Origin: JALYNX01 sp963724825
GTDB lineage: Bacteria > Actinomycetota > Acidimicrobiia > Spongiisociales > ZC4RG35
Length of the DNA stretch: 64,000 nt
Direction: 5' to 3'
Assembly: GCA_963724825.1 (NCBI GenBank)
Contig: CAVRWT010000021.1
Coordinates: forward strand, 166,429-230,428
A program made the translations under genes and the position numbers. The notes beneath the pieces are model-generated. The model had not been told where the DNA came from. It did not search any database and saw only the letters and a program-made list of their open reading frames with translations. Positions 1 to 9,095 of this stretch are shown here, piece by piece (the first letter of the stretch is position 1; every line of letters starts with the position of its first letter).

Positions 1-1299
1 CGCAGCCGGCGTGTCGTCCTGCCGGATGGGGTGCGCCCGGCCACGGTCCGCCACGAGAACGGTGTGATCGTCGAGGTCGGAGATGGCCCCGCCGATGAGG
101 ATTTCGGGGATCTGGTGGTCATGCCCGGCCTGGTCGATTCCCACGTCCATGTGAACGACCCGGGACGCTCGGATTGGGAGGGTTTCCCCACCGCGACCAG
201 GGCCGCGGCGGCCGGGGGCACCACGACCATCGTCGACATGCCGCTGAACTCGATCCCGCCAACCGTGGACCCCGAGGCGCTTGCGTCGAAACGGGCCGCG
301 GCCCAAGGTGCGATCGCCGTGGACGTCGCCTTCTGGGGCGGTCTGATCCCCGGCTCCGAGCCCTGGCTCGATGATCTGGTCAAAGCAGGGGTCTGTGGGT
401 TCAAGTCGTTCCTGGTCGACTCCGGGGTCCCCGAGTTCCCCCCGATGACCGTTGACGGGCTGGAGGCCGCCCTTCCCACCCTGGCCCGACTCGGGGTCCC
501 GCTCTTGCTCCACGCCGAGGATCCGGCCCGGCTCCATCCGATCACCGGCGATCCCCGCAGCTACGCCCGTTATCTCGAATCGCGGCCCGCGGAGTGCGAG
601 GCGGAGGCGATCGAGGTGGCGGTGTCCCTGGGCCGGGAATCCGGTGGTCAGATCCACATCCTCCATGTCTCTTCTGCCGATGCCGCCGATGTGCTGCGCA
701 CCGCGGGACCGGGGATCAGCGCCGAGACCTGTCCCCACTACCTCACCTTCACCGCCGAGCAGATCGAGAGCGGCGCCACCGAGTTCAAGTGTGCCCCGCC
801 GATCCGGGGCACCGCCCACCGCGAAGCGCTCTGGGAAGCCCTGGGCGACGGAACCCTGGCCATGATCGTCTCCGACCACTCACCCTCGCCGCCCGATCTC
901 AAGCAGGTGGAGAGCGGGGACTTCGGCGCCGCCTGGGGTGGCATCAGCTCGTTGCAGATCAGGCTTCAGGCCACCTGGACCGAGGCCAGCCAACGGGGCT
1001 TCGGCTTCGATCGGCTCACCGAGTGGCTTTCCACCGCCCCGGCCCATCTCGCCGGTCTCGCCGGAAAAGGCGCCATCGACATCGGAAAGGACGCCGACTT
1101 CGTGGTCTGGGACCCTGACGGTGTCGCCGATGTGGTCGGCGCCGGGCTCGAGCACCGCCATCCCCTGACCCCATACGAGGGGATGCGGCTTCGGGGCAAA
1201 GTGGAGAAGGTGATCCTGGGCGGGCAGACTCTGTTCACCCCGGCGACAGGAGTCATCGGGGTTGGTGGCAGGATGCTGGAGCGAACATGGTCGACCTGA
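1..1299 (+). CDS. allB: Allantoinase, 5' truncated by the window edge
   Basis: Cyclic amidohydrolase that opens the hydantoin ring of allantoin to give allantoate, a cytoplasmic step of urate breakdown. The frame is open from base 1 and reads RSRRVVLPDG before the first possible GTG at 31, so the true start lies upstream. The metal-binding signature GLVDSHVHVNDPGR sits near residue 43 of the visible part. A Lys in CGFKSF is the likely carboxylated lysine, LLLHAED and IHILHVSS supply further metal histidines, and VSDHSPS the catalytic Asp. The 3' end overlaps the allantoicase start by 13 bases, so the two are translationally coupled. Family and role are secure from motifs and neighbours. Confidence 0.95.
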   Translation, partial: RSRRVVLPDGVRPATVRHENGVIVEVGDGPADEDFGDLVVMPGLVDSHVHVNDPGRSDWEGFPTATRAAAAGGTTTIVDMPLNSIPPTVDPEALASKRAAAQGAIAVDVAFWGGLIPGSEPWLDDLVKAGVCGFKSFLVDSGVPEFPPMTVDGLEAALPTLARLGVPLLLHAEDPARLHPITGDPRSYARYLESRPAECEAEAIEVAVSLGRESGGQIHILHVSSADAADVLRTAGPGISAETCPHYLTFTAEQIESGATEFKCAPPIRGTAHREALWEALGDGTLAMIVSDHSPSPPDLKQVESGDFGAAWGGISSLQIRLQATWTEASQRGFGFDRLTEWLSTAPAHLAGLAGKGAIDIGKDADFVVWDPDGVADVVGAGLEHRHPLTPYEGMRLRGKVEKVILGGQTLFTPATGVIGVGGRMLERTWST

Positions 1300-2718
1300 T
1301 CTCGAGTGCGGTCGGAGGGCGGATCGTCGCCTGCAACGACGAGTTCTTTGCACCCGCCTCGAATCTGATCTCCCTCGCCGACCCGATCTCCAACTCCGAG
1401 TACACCGATCGCGGGAAGTGGATGGATGGCTGGGAGACCAGGCGCCGGCGAGATCCGGGGCACGACTGGTGTGTCATCGGCCTCGGAGTCCCAGGAAGGG
1501 TCGAGCAGGTCACCGTCGACACTTCCTTCTTCACCGGCAACTACGCCGAATCGTTCTCGCTCGAAGGTTGCGGTGAGGACGACGAAGGCCAACTGGAGAC
1601 TGCCGAATGGGAGGAACTTCTGCCCCAAACTGCCCTCTCGGGCGACTCCCGGGCATCGTTCACTGTGGCCGACCCACATCGGTTCACCTATCTCCGGCTC
1701 AACATCTTTCCCGATGGGGGCGTGGCCCGGCTCCGGGTCGAGGGCACCCCGATCCCCTCCCGCTCCCAGGTCTGCCCTGACGGGGAACCGGTCGATCTGG
1801 CCTCGATGCTGGTTGGCGGTGAGGCGATCAACGCCTCGGATGTCCACTATTCGCCACCTTCCAACCTGCTCCGGCCCACCGAGCCGGCCGGCATGTGGGA
1901 CGGCTGGGAGACCAAGCGCCGGCGGGGCCCGGGCAACGACTGGGTGGAGTTGCGTCTCGGGATGCCGGGGCTGGTGGAGGCGGTGGTGATCGACACCCGG
2001 CATTTCAAGGGCAACGCACCGGGTTGGGTTTCGATCTCCGTGTCCGAAGACGGATCGTCGTGGTCCATGGTCCTGGATCGGGTTGCCGTCGGTCCCCATG
2101 AGGTGGCCAATCTCGATCTTCCCGAGCCGACCCACAGCGCCTACCTTCGGGTCGACATCCACCCCGACGGTGGACTCGCTCGGATCAGGGCCCTGGGCCA
2201 TCCCGACAGTCAGGCAGCGGTCGAGAAACGCCTCTCCTATCTCAACGCGCTCACGGCACAGGCGGCGAGACGCTTCTTCAGACACGCCTGCGCATCTGGC
2301 GTCTGGGCCGGCTCGATGTTGGCCTCGCGCCCCTATCCCGGTTCGCTGGAAGTGCACGCCGCCGCCGAATCCGCCTTCGACCAACTCACCGAGACCGACT
2401 GGTTGGAGGCCTTCGCCGGGCACCCACGGATCGGGGAGCGTGGGGACCAGACCGCCAACCAGGAACAGTCCGGCGCCGTCCGATGCCGGGACCGACACCC
2501 TGGCCGCCATCGCCGAGGCGAATCGTCGCTATGAGGAACGGTTCGGTTTCACCTATATCGTCTACGCCACCGGGAAGACGGCGGAGGAAATGCTGGCGAT
2601 CGCTCAGAGGCGGCTCGAAAACGACAGGGGGCAGGAGATCGAGAACGCCTCCCGGGAGCAGCGGTCGATCACGACGACCAGACTCCGCAGAATGTTGTGT
2701 GAAGGAGACCAGAAGTGA
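1287..2718 (+). CDS. alc-uraD: Allantoicase fused to OHCU decarboxylase, one frameshift
   Basis: The N-terminal two thirds has two allantoicase repeats, each with a WDGWET-type motif (MDGWETRRRR and WDGWETKRRR) and an RLNIFPDGG/RVDIHPDGG strand. This enzyme cuts allantoate to ureidoglycolate and urea. In the same frame, without a stop, it runs into an OHCU decarboxylase domain with the catalytic-His signature AGHPRIGERG, which converts the HIU hydrolysis product to S-allantoin. The frame breaks near 2478 by one extra base. The continuation (AEANRRYEERFGF, YIVYATGKTAEEM, ending at 2718) is typical UraD sequence. Corrected length is 476 aa. The fusion joins two non-consecutive steps of one pathway. 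The stop overlaps the HIU hydrolase start (GTGA). Confidence 0.9.
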
Positions 2719-3032
2719 CCTCTGTCAGTACCCATGTTCTCGACACCGCCAGCGGTGAGCCGGTGGAGGGGGTCACCGTGACCATCGAGCGTTCCCTCGA
2801 CGGCCACTGGCAGCACATGTCCGATGGGGTCACCGATGTCAACGGGCGGATCGTGATGCTTGCAGGGGCCGTTTTCAGCGGGGTCTACCGGCTGGTCTTC
2901 GAGACCGGTGATGCCGGCAACCCCTTCTACCCCCAGGTCCACGTCGTGGTGGACCTCGATGAAGACCAGGACCACTATCACATACCGCTCTTGATCAGCC
3001 CTTACGGGTACACCACCTACCGGGGTAGCTGA
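2715..3032 (+). CDS. uraH: 5-hydroxyisourate hydrolase (transthyretin-like)
   Basis: 105-aa transthyretin-related hydrolase that converts 5-hydroxyisourate, the unstable uricase product, to OHCU. The N-terminal STHVLDTASGEP and the C-terminal SPYGYTTYRGS are the family signatures. His in STHVLD, Arg in VYRLVF and the C-terminal YRGS form the active site. The GTG start at 2715 overlaps the uraD stop, with GAAGGAG about 10 bases upstream. It ends 2 bases before the uricase start. The order uraD, uraH, uricase places the three enzymes from urate to S-allantoin in one transcript. Confidence 0.96.
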   Translation: MTSVSTHVLDTASGEPVEGVTVTIERSLDGHWQHMSDGVTDVNGRIVMLAGAVFSGVYRLVFETGDAGNPFYPQVHVVVDLDEDQDHYHIPLLISPYGYTTYRGS

Positions 3033-3034
3033 GA

Positions 3035-3853
3035 GTGGCCCAACTTGGCGAGAACCGCTGGGGCAAATCCGGCGTCCGGGTCTCCAAGATCCATCGTGGG
3101 GAGACCGGGGACGACTTCTCCGACCTGACCGTGCAGATCCTCCTCTCCAACGATGTGGTTACCACCCACACCGAGGGAGACAACGCCACGGTCCTGCCCA
3201 CCGACACCATGAAGAACACCGTCTATGCCCTGGCCCAGGAGCATCTCACTCGGGACCTGGAAGCGTTTGCCGCTGTCCTTGGCGAGCGATTCATCGCCCG
3301 ACCCGATGTGGACCGGGTGGAGATCACGATCGCCGAACGGCTCTGGACCCGGGTGACCGGAACCGGTTTCACCGGTGGTGGCTCGGAGCGGAGGACCGCC
3401 CGGATGACACTCGGGGAAGGCGGGACCACGGTCTGGGCCGGTATCGAGGGCCTGGTCGTGCTCAAGACCAGGGGCTCGGCTTTTGCTGGGTTCCCTCACG
3501 ACGAGTTCACGATCCTGCCCGAGGCGGACGATCGGCTGCTGGCGACCTCGGTCAGCGCCGAATGGCGTTACGACCAGGTTCCCGCAGACACCACGGCAGC
3601 CTGGGGTGCCGCCCGGGGAGCCATCACCGGCGCCTTCTTCGATGTGGATTCCAAGTCGTTGCAGCACCAGGGATGGCTGATGGCGGAGGCCGCTCTGGCC
3701 GCGGTCCCCGAGATCGCCGAGATCAGCTTCCGTCTCCCCAACCAGCATCATCTCCCCTTCGACCTCACCCGTTTCGGGATGACCGACAAGGGAATCGTGC
3801 TCCAACCGGTTTCCGAGCCCTACGGCGACATCGCCCTCACCGTCGAGCGGTAG
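3035..3853 (+). CDS. uox: Urate oxidase (uricase)
   Basis: Cofactor-free oxidase that turns urate into 5-hydroxyisourate and hydrogen peroxide. Family signatures are GKSGVRVSKIHR near the N terminus, TDTMKNTVYALAQEH (catalytic Thr and substrate-side residues), DRLLATSVSAEWRY, and QHHLPFDLTRFGM near the C terminus. At 272 aa it is slightly shorter than the usual 290-300 aa, but both tunnelling-fold repeats are present. The GTG start lies 2 bases after the uraH stop, which fixes the frame and supports co-transcription. It is intact here, unlike several neighbours. Confidence 0.96.
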   Translation: MAQLGENRWGKSGVRVSKIHRGETGDDFSDLTVQILLSNDVVTTHTEGDNATVLPTDTMKNTVYALAQEHLTRDLEAFAAVLGERFIARPDVDRVEITIAERLWTRVTGTGFTGGGSERRTARMTLGEGGTTVWAGIEGLVVLKTRGSAFAGFPHDEFTILPEADDRLLATSVSAEWRYDQVPADTTAAWGAARGAITGAFFDVDSKSLQHQGWLMAEAALAAVPEIAEISFRLPNQHHLPFDLTRFGMTDKGIVLQPVSEPYGDIALTVER

Positions 3854-3859
3854 GCGCCG

Positions 3860-5107
3860 ATGGACCTCTCCCAGGATCTGGCCCTGATCCTGCTTTTGGT
3901 CGTCCTTTTCGTCATCTCGGTGTTCATCTCGGCGGCGGAGACCGCCTTCCTTCGCATTCCCGCGGTCCGGGTCCACACCCTTGCCGAGGAGGGGAGCCGA
4001 TCGGCCAAGAAGCTCGCCCAGCTCACCGACCGCCTTCCCGAGGTGCTCAACGCCATCCTCCTGGCTGCCCTTCTCTCCCAGATCGGCGCGGCCACGGTGG
4101 CCGGGATCCTCGCCTCCCAGTGGTGGTCCGCCTTCGGGGTGACCATCGCCTCGGCGGTGCTCACCTTCCTCCTCTACATCTACGCCGAGGCCATTCCCAA
4201 GACCTATGCGGTGCGTCACCCCGACCGGGTCGCCCTCACCCTGGCTTATCCGCTGGCCGCGGTGGTGACGATTCTCAAACCCTTCGTGACGGTGCTGGTC
4301 TGGATCGCCGACATCCAGATGCCGGGCAAGGGGATAGTCACTTCCCCGACCATCACCGAGAACGAGTTGCGGATGCTGGCCTCGCGGGCCGCGATCGAAG
4401 GTGAGATCACCTCGGAGGACCTGGACCTGATCGAGCGGGCGTTCCGGATCGGGGATCGCCAGGTGGACGACATCATGGTGCCCCGCCCCGACATCACCGC
4501 GGTCGACGGCGACTCGTCGGTCGCCTTTGCCCTCCAGGCCGCTCTCGAAGCCGGTCACCGTCGGGTGCCTATCTTCGAGGGAAGCATCGACAACATCACC
4601 GGGGTGGTGAAACTGCACAACCTGATCCAGGTGCCCGAAGACCGACGTGAGGGTCTCCCGGTCTCGAGGTTGAGCGAGCCGGTGCTGGTGGTCCCCGAGT
4701 CGAAGCGGGTCCTCGGCTTGCTCACCGAGATGCAGGAAGCCGGGACCCATCTCGCGGTTGTGGTTGACGAATACGGGAGCACCGCCGGTCTGGTCACCAT
4801 CGAGGACATCGCCGAGGAGGTAATGGGCTCGATCAGCGAGGGGCCGGACCAGGCCGATGTGGTTCATGTCGGCGAGGACGAATGGCTGATCGATGGCTCG
4901 TTACCCGTGGAGGACCTCTCCGAGATCATCGACGAAGACCTCGACGACACCGATTGGAACACCGCGGCAGGGCTGGTGTTGAGCTTGTTGGGCCGTCTCC
5001 CTCAAGTAGGGGACGAGGTGACCTTTGGCCACCACCTGCTTCGGGTGGTGAGTGTTCGCGGGAGACGGATCACCCGGATTGAGGTTCGTCGCACGAAGAA
5101 GGCCTGA
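3860..5107 (+). CDS. CNNM/CBS-domain membrane protein (HlyC/CorC family)
   Basis: 415-aa membrane protein of the CNNM (DUF21)-CBS-CorC architecture, implicated in Mg2+ or Co2+ homeostasis in characterised members. Residues 1-150 hold about four hydrophobic segments, starting LALILLLVVLFVISVFISAA. A CBS pair follows: VDDIMVPRPDITAVD, the usual motif after the membrane part, then VVVDEYGSTAGLVTIEDI. The C-terminal CorC_HlyC domain is near residues 335-412 (DEWLIDGSL to RITRIEVRR). It starts 6 bases after the uricase stop, so it probably shares the transcript. I see no direct link to urate. It converges on the opposite-strand aldolase-like gene with a 3-base gap. Confidence 0.9.
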   Translation: MDLSQDLALILLLVVLFVISVFISAAETAFLRIPAVRVHTLAEEGSRSAKKLAQLTDRLPEVLNAILLAALLSQIGAATVAGILASQWWSAFGVTIASAVLTFLLYIYAEAIPKTYAVRHPDRVALTLAYPLAAVVTILKPFVTVLVWIADIQMPGKGIVTSPTITENELRMLASRAAIEGEITSEDLDLIERAFRIGDRQVDDIMVPRPDITAVDGDSSVAFALQAALEAGHRRVPIFEGSIDNITGVVKLHNLIQVPEDRREGLPVSRLSEPVLVVPESKRVLGLLTEMQEAGTHLAVVVDEYGSTAGLVTIEDIAEEVMGSISEGPDQADVVHVGEDEWLIDGSLPVEDLSEIIDEDLDDTDWNTAAGLVLSLLGRLPQVGDEVTFGHHLLRVVSVRGRRITRIEVRRTKKA

Positions 5108-5110
5108 CCG

Positions 5111-6430
5111 TCAGCTGCGGCCTTCGAGGATCTTGAGGAACGACCTGGATCTCAACTCGTCGACGGTGAGCCCGGAGCGGGCGATCGCCTCGTCTTCGGT
5201 GACGGCTCCACAATTGATGGCGCGGAGGAAGAAGTTGAGCAGGCCCTGCCCGGTGGCGGCGTCGTCAAACACCTCACCGACCAGCGTGGCTTTGGCCGCC
5301 GACTCGACGAAGTTGGAGAGACGATCGCCAGCCTGGTCGAGACCCTCCAGGAAGAAGGCGTAGACCGCGGCGTAACGGGTGGGAAGTTGGGCGGGATGCA
5401 GGTCCCATCCCTGGTAGTAGGCGTGGGACAGGGAGTGGCGGATGTGGTCGTAGTGGAGTCGCATCGCCTCGTGGACGGTCGCCTCGTTCTCCTGCTTTTC
5501 GAGGTCGGTGAGGGTGTCGCCGCGGTGGATCGGCACCGGCATCACGTTCGTCGCCCCATCAGATAGCCAAACCCCGGTGCCGGCCAGGCTCACCTGAAGC
5601 ACATGACGGGCGAAGTCACACGCCGGGTGAGTCATCGTCTGATAGGCGGCGGTGATGTTCATCGAGGCGGTGTAGTCGTAGGTCCCGAAGTGGACGCCCC
5701 GCACCCGACCGGCGCCGGCATCGACGAACTTGCGCACTCCGGCGGTGCCGTCCCGGTCGATCACCATCTGCGGGGTCTCCATCATCAGCTCGATCGGGAT
5801 CTCGGCGAGACCAAGCCCCTGCTCGAGTTGGGTCAGGGCCTCGGTGAGGACGGTCACCTGCTCGACGTCCTGGATCTTGGGCAGGGTGACCGCAAACCCT
5901 TCGGGCAGGCGGCCCGCGGTCTCGGCCAGGGTGGTCACGAATAGGTCGAGGGTGCGCAGTGCTCGTCGCTGGAGTTCACCGGAAAGCGACTTGATTCGGA
6001 TCCCGATGAACGGCGGGAGCGAGTTGTTGGCGATCCCGAATGCGACCTCCTGGGCGGAGCTACGGGCATGGCCGTCCTCCTCCTCGTCGGGTCGGTGCCC
6101 GTAGCCGTCCTCGAAGTCGAGTCGAAAGTCTTCCACCGCCTCCCGGGCCAGCTTCTCACCGACCTTGGTGTGCACTTTCTCGCTGAGCGAGGGATGAATC
6201 CCCAAGACCTGGACCAGATGATCGGGGTCGGGCAGCCATCGGTCCAGCGCACTGCTTGCCAACTCTCCGAGCCGTCCCGGGGTGGTCGATGCGAAGAGAT
6301 GTGCGCCGCCGTAGACGGTGTGGACGGGCTGGCGGTCGGGCCGCTCACCGGGAAAGTCGGCCTTGACCTGGGTGGAAACCAGGTTCAGCCGCTCGGTCCA
6401 CTGTTCCATGGAATCTTGATGCAATGTCAT
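5111..6430 (-). CDS. HpcH/HpaI-citrate lyase-like aldolase (DUF6986 type)
   Basis: 439-aa protein that I recognise as the DUF6986-type relative of the CitE/HpcH aldolase superfamily. Visible landmarks are DFRLDFEDGYGHRP with an acidic cluster likely to bind metal, PFIGIRIKSL, AVTLPKIQDVEQV, PIELMMETPQMVID (the superfamily's Glu-bearing strand), and VRGVHFGTYDYTASMNI. Its substrate is not established. Superfamily members cleave or form C-C bonds with glyoxylate or pyruvate, and ureide breakdown yields glyoxylate, so a glyoxylate-handling role is a reasonable inference. It lies inside the purine catabolic cluster on the opposite strand, 14 bases from the divergent deaminase. It is intact. Confidence 0.7.
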   Translation of the reverse strand: MTLHQDSMEQWTERLNLVSTQVKADFPGERPDRQPVHTVYGGAHLFASTTPGRLGELASSALDRWLPDPDHLVQVLGIHPSLSEKVHTKVGEKLAREAVEDFRLDFEDGYGHRPDEEEDGHARSSAQEVAFGIANNSLPPFIGIRIKSLSGELQRRALRTLDLFVTTLAETAGRLPEGFAVTLPKIQDVEQVTVLTEALTQLEQGLGLAEIPIELMMETPQMVIDRDGTAGVRKFVDAGAGRVRGVHFGTYDYTASMNITAAYQTMTHPACDFARHVLQVSLAGTGVWLSDGATNVMPVPIHRGDTLTDLEKQENEATVHEAMRLHYDHIRHSLSHAYYQGWDLHPAQLPTRYAAVYAFFLEGLDQAGDRLSNFVESAAKATLVGEVFDDAATGQGLLNFFLRAINCGAVTEDEAIARSGLTVDELRSRSFLKILEGRS

Positions 6431-6444
6431 GGTGAGTCGACTCT

Positions 6445-7829
6445 ATGGCCACCGGTAGCGTGGCGGTGATGGGAACCCTGCTCGTTCGCCACGCACGGAT
6501 CCTGGTCACCATGGACGGGACCGAGATCGAGGATGGCGGACTGTTCGCCCGTGATGGCTGGATCGAGGCAGTCGGTCCCACCTCTGATCTGCCGGACACC
6601 GCCGACGAGGTCGTCGACCTCACCGGACATGTCGTGCTCCCCGGTCTGGTCAACACCCATCATCATCTCTATCAGACCCTGACCCGGGTGGTGCCGGGCG
6701 CCCAGGACGCCGGGCTCTTCCAGTGGCTGCGGACCCTGTATCCGATCTGGGCTCGGATGACTCCAGATCACGTTCGGGTCTCCACCACGATCGGCCTCGC
6801 CGAGCTGGCTCTGAGCGGGTGCACCACCGCCTTCGACCATCAATATCTCTGGCCCAACGGGTCGAAGGTCGATGACCAGATCGAAGGAGCCGAGCCGGTC
6901 GGGCTCCGATTTCACGTCTCCCGGGGCTCGATGAGTCTTGGAGAGTCCGACGGCGGTCTTCCGCCGGACTCGGTCGTCGAGAAGCCCCAGGCCATCCTCG
7001 ACGACTGCTCAGCGGGTGGTCGGCTCCTTTCATCAGCCGGAGCGAGGAGCGATGACCCGGGTGGTGCTCGCTCCGTGCTCACCGTTCTCGGTCACCACCG
7101 ATTTGATGAAGGAGACCGCAGACCTGGCCCGTGACCTCGAAGGTCACCATGCACACCCATCTCGCCGAGACCGCCGACGAGGAAGAGTTCTGCGTCACCC
7201 GCTTCGACCGCCGCCCGGTCGAGCACATGGAGGACCTGGGATGGGCCGGGCCCGACGTTTGGTACGCCCACGCCGTCCATGTCGCCCCCGACGAGATCGT
7301 CCGGATGGGCGAGGACGGAACCGGGGTGGCCCACTGTCCTACCTCGAACATGAGGCTGGCCTCCGGGTTGGCACCGGTCGCCGGGTATCTCGATGCTGGG
7401 GTCCGGGTCGGGCTCGGGGTCGACGGATCGGCCTCCAACGACTCGTCCAACATGCTGGCCGAGGTCCGTCAGACCCTGTTGTTGAACCGTCTTGCCGTCG
7501 CTCCCGGTGTTGGCGTGGGTCCGCAGATGACGGCCCGGGACGCCCTGATGCTGGCGACGGTGGGTGGCGCCTCGGTACTGGGCCGGGACGACATCGGCCG
7601 TTTGGCCCCGGGGATGGCTGCAGATTTCATCGCCATCGACCTGGAACGGCTCGAATTCGCCGGTGCCGGGCATGATCCGGTGGCGGCGGTGGTGATGTGT
7701 GCCCCGACCCGAGTCGACCACTCCTGGGTCGGTGGGCGTCGGGTAGTCGAGGACGGGCAACTCGTCGGGGTCGAGGTCGGAGCCCTGGTCGAGGAGCACA
7801 ACCGTCTTTCCCGCACCCTGCTCGGGTAA
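6445..7829 (+). CDS. 8-oxoguanine/guanine-type deaminase, two frameshifts
   Basis: Amidohydrolase closest by eye to 8-oxoguanine deaminase: GLVNTHHHLYQTLTR metal site near residue 70, RGSMSLGESDGGLPPD, LAPCSPFSVT, MHTHLAET, and GVDGSASNDSSNMLAE with the catalytic Asp. These enzymes release ammonia from 8-oxoguanine or related purines, feeding xanthine or urate formation. The frame breaks near 7009 (one extra base, likely T) and near 7140 (one extra base, likely A). Removing both gives a continuous 460-aa protein. ATG at 6469 (MGTLLVRHARIL) is an alternative start that fits homologues better. It is divergent from the aldolase-like gene and followed 12 bases later by xdhB. Confidence 0.85.
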
Positions 7830-7841
7830 TTTCCTGGGTTG

Positions 7842-8636
7842 ATGGAGGTTCAGCACCCGACGACAGTCGATGAGGCGGTCGCTGCCATGTCGGAGGGCGC
7901 ATTGGCCCTGGCCGGGGGCACCGATCTCATGGTCGAGGTCAACTTCGGGCATTCCCGCCCCGAAAACGTCGTTGCCCTGCGCCGGATCGAGGAACTGGCC
8001 GAATGGGAGCCGAACCGGATCGGTTCCGGGGTCACCTGGAGCCGTCTCGAGCGGGGGGCTCCTACTGCCCTGGCCCAGGCGGCGAGAACCGTCGGCTCAC
8101 CACAGATCAGGAATGCCGGGACGCTTGGAGGCAATGTCGCCACCGCCAGCCCGGCCGGGGACGGCCTTCCCTTCCTCGCCGCGGTCGACGCCTCGATCGA
8201 GTTGAAATCGCCTGCCGGCGCCCGATCCCTTCCCTGGCATGAGTTCTTCGTCGGGGTGAAGCGGACGGCACGTCTCGCCGGCGAGCTGGTCACCGCAGTC
8301 CGCCTCCCGGAGGAGATGCCGGAGCGCCAATCGTTCGGGAAGATCGGGGTCCGCAATGCGATGGTGATCGCAACGGTGTGCTGCGTCGTCACCCGGTCGT
8401 CGACTGGTGCGACCACGGTGGCACTGGGCTCGGTGGCACCGACCCCGATGCGGGCCAAAGGGGCCGAGGAGATGATTTCCTCGATCGCCAAGCCCACCGA
8501 GGCGGATCTTGTGGAGTTCGGCCGTCTGGTCTCCGAAGAGGTGCGGCCGATCACCGATCACCGCTCCACCGAGGAGTATCGCCGCCATGCCGCCGGAGTC
8601 CTGGCCCGACGTCTCCTCGAACGGTGTCTGCGGTGA
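7842..8636 (+). CDS. xdhB: Xanthine dehydrogenase, FAD-binding subunit
   Basis: 264-aa subunit that carries FAD and passes electrons from the Fe-S clusters to NAD+. LALAGGTDLMVEV is the pyrophosphate-binding loop near residue 25, and the second FAD motif IRNAGTLGGNVATASPAGD lies near residue 88. The C-terminal CODH flavoprotein domain includes GSVAPTPMRAKGAE. I chose ATG 7842 over an in-frame TTG at 7839. The stop overlaps the next subunit's start (GTGA at 8633). It is intact, although both partner subunits carry frameshifts. Confidence 0.94.
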   Translation: MEVQHPTTVDEAVAAMSEGALALAGGTDLMVEVNFGHSRPENVVALRRIEELAEWEPNRIGSGVTWSRLERGAPTALAQAARTVGSPQIRNAGTLGGNVATASPAGDGLPFLAAVDASIELKSPAGARSLPWHEFFVGVKRTARLAGELVTAVRLPEEMPERQSFGKIGVRNAMVIATVCCVVTRSSTGATTVALGSVAPTPMRAKGAEEMISSIAKPTEADLVEFGRLVSEEVRPITDHRSTEEYRRHAAGVLARRLLERCLR

Positions 8637-9095
8637 TCGTCGAGTTCACCCTCAACGGCAGCCCGGCCACGGCCCGGGTGATGAGCCCGGGAAGTGCCCT
8701 CGACGTGCTCCGGGACGAGTTGGGGGTTTTCGGTCCCAAGAGCGGTTGTGAGCAGGGTGAGTGCGGGTCGTGCTCGGTGCTGCTCGACGGGGTGGTGGTC
8801 TGCTCCTGCCTGCTGATGGCAGGCGACCTTCAGGGCTCGGTCGTGGTCACCGTCGAAGGGAGTCGCCGGCGAGGAGATGCATCCGGTGCAGGCCGCGATG
8901 CATGAGGCCGGGGCGGTGCAATGCGGTTTCTGCACCCCGGGGATCGTGGTGGCCGCGGTCGACCTGTTCGAGCGCAACCCCCATCCGACGGGGGAGGAGA
9001 TCAAGGAAGCACTGGCGGGGAACATCTGTCGCTGCACCGGTTACGGGGCCATCGTGCGCGCCCTCGAAGGGCTCTCGGGGGCGGCTGCCCGATGA
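8633..9095 (+). CDS. xdhC: Xanthine dehydrogenase, 2Fe-2S subunit, one frameshift
   Basis: Small electron-transfer subunit with two [2Fe-2S] clusters. The plant-ferredoxin-like N-terminal cluster motif is KSGCEQGECGSCSVLLDG followed by a fourth Cys in VVCSC. The C-terminal alpha-helical cluster has QCGFCTPG and NICRCTGYGAIV. The frame breaks at the GGG at 8858-8860 (one extra base), between VVTVEG and VAGEEMHPVQ; corrected length is 153 aa. The start overlaps the xdhB stop and the stop overlaps the xdhA start (ATGA), so subunit synthesis is coupled. GTG 8624 is an alternative start. Confidence 0.92.

Noticed and set aside
966..2510. Long open frame on the - strand across the allantoinase and allantoicase genes
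   Set aside because: No recognisable domain, composition typical of antisense frames in GC-rich DNA, and it overlaps two secure catabolic genes.
3017..4867. 616-codon open frame on the - strand opposite uricase and the CorC-like gene
   Set aside because: Low-complexity His/Gly/Arg/Asp-rich shadow of two well-supported + strand genes.
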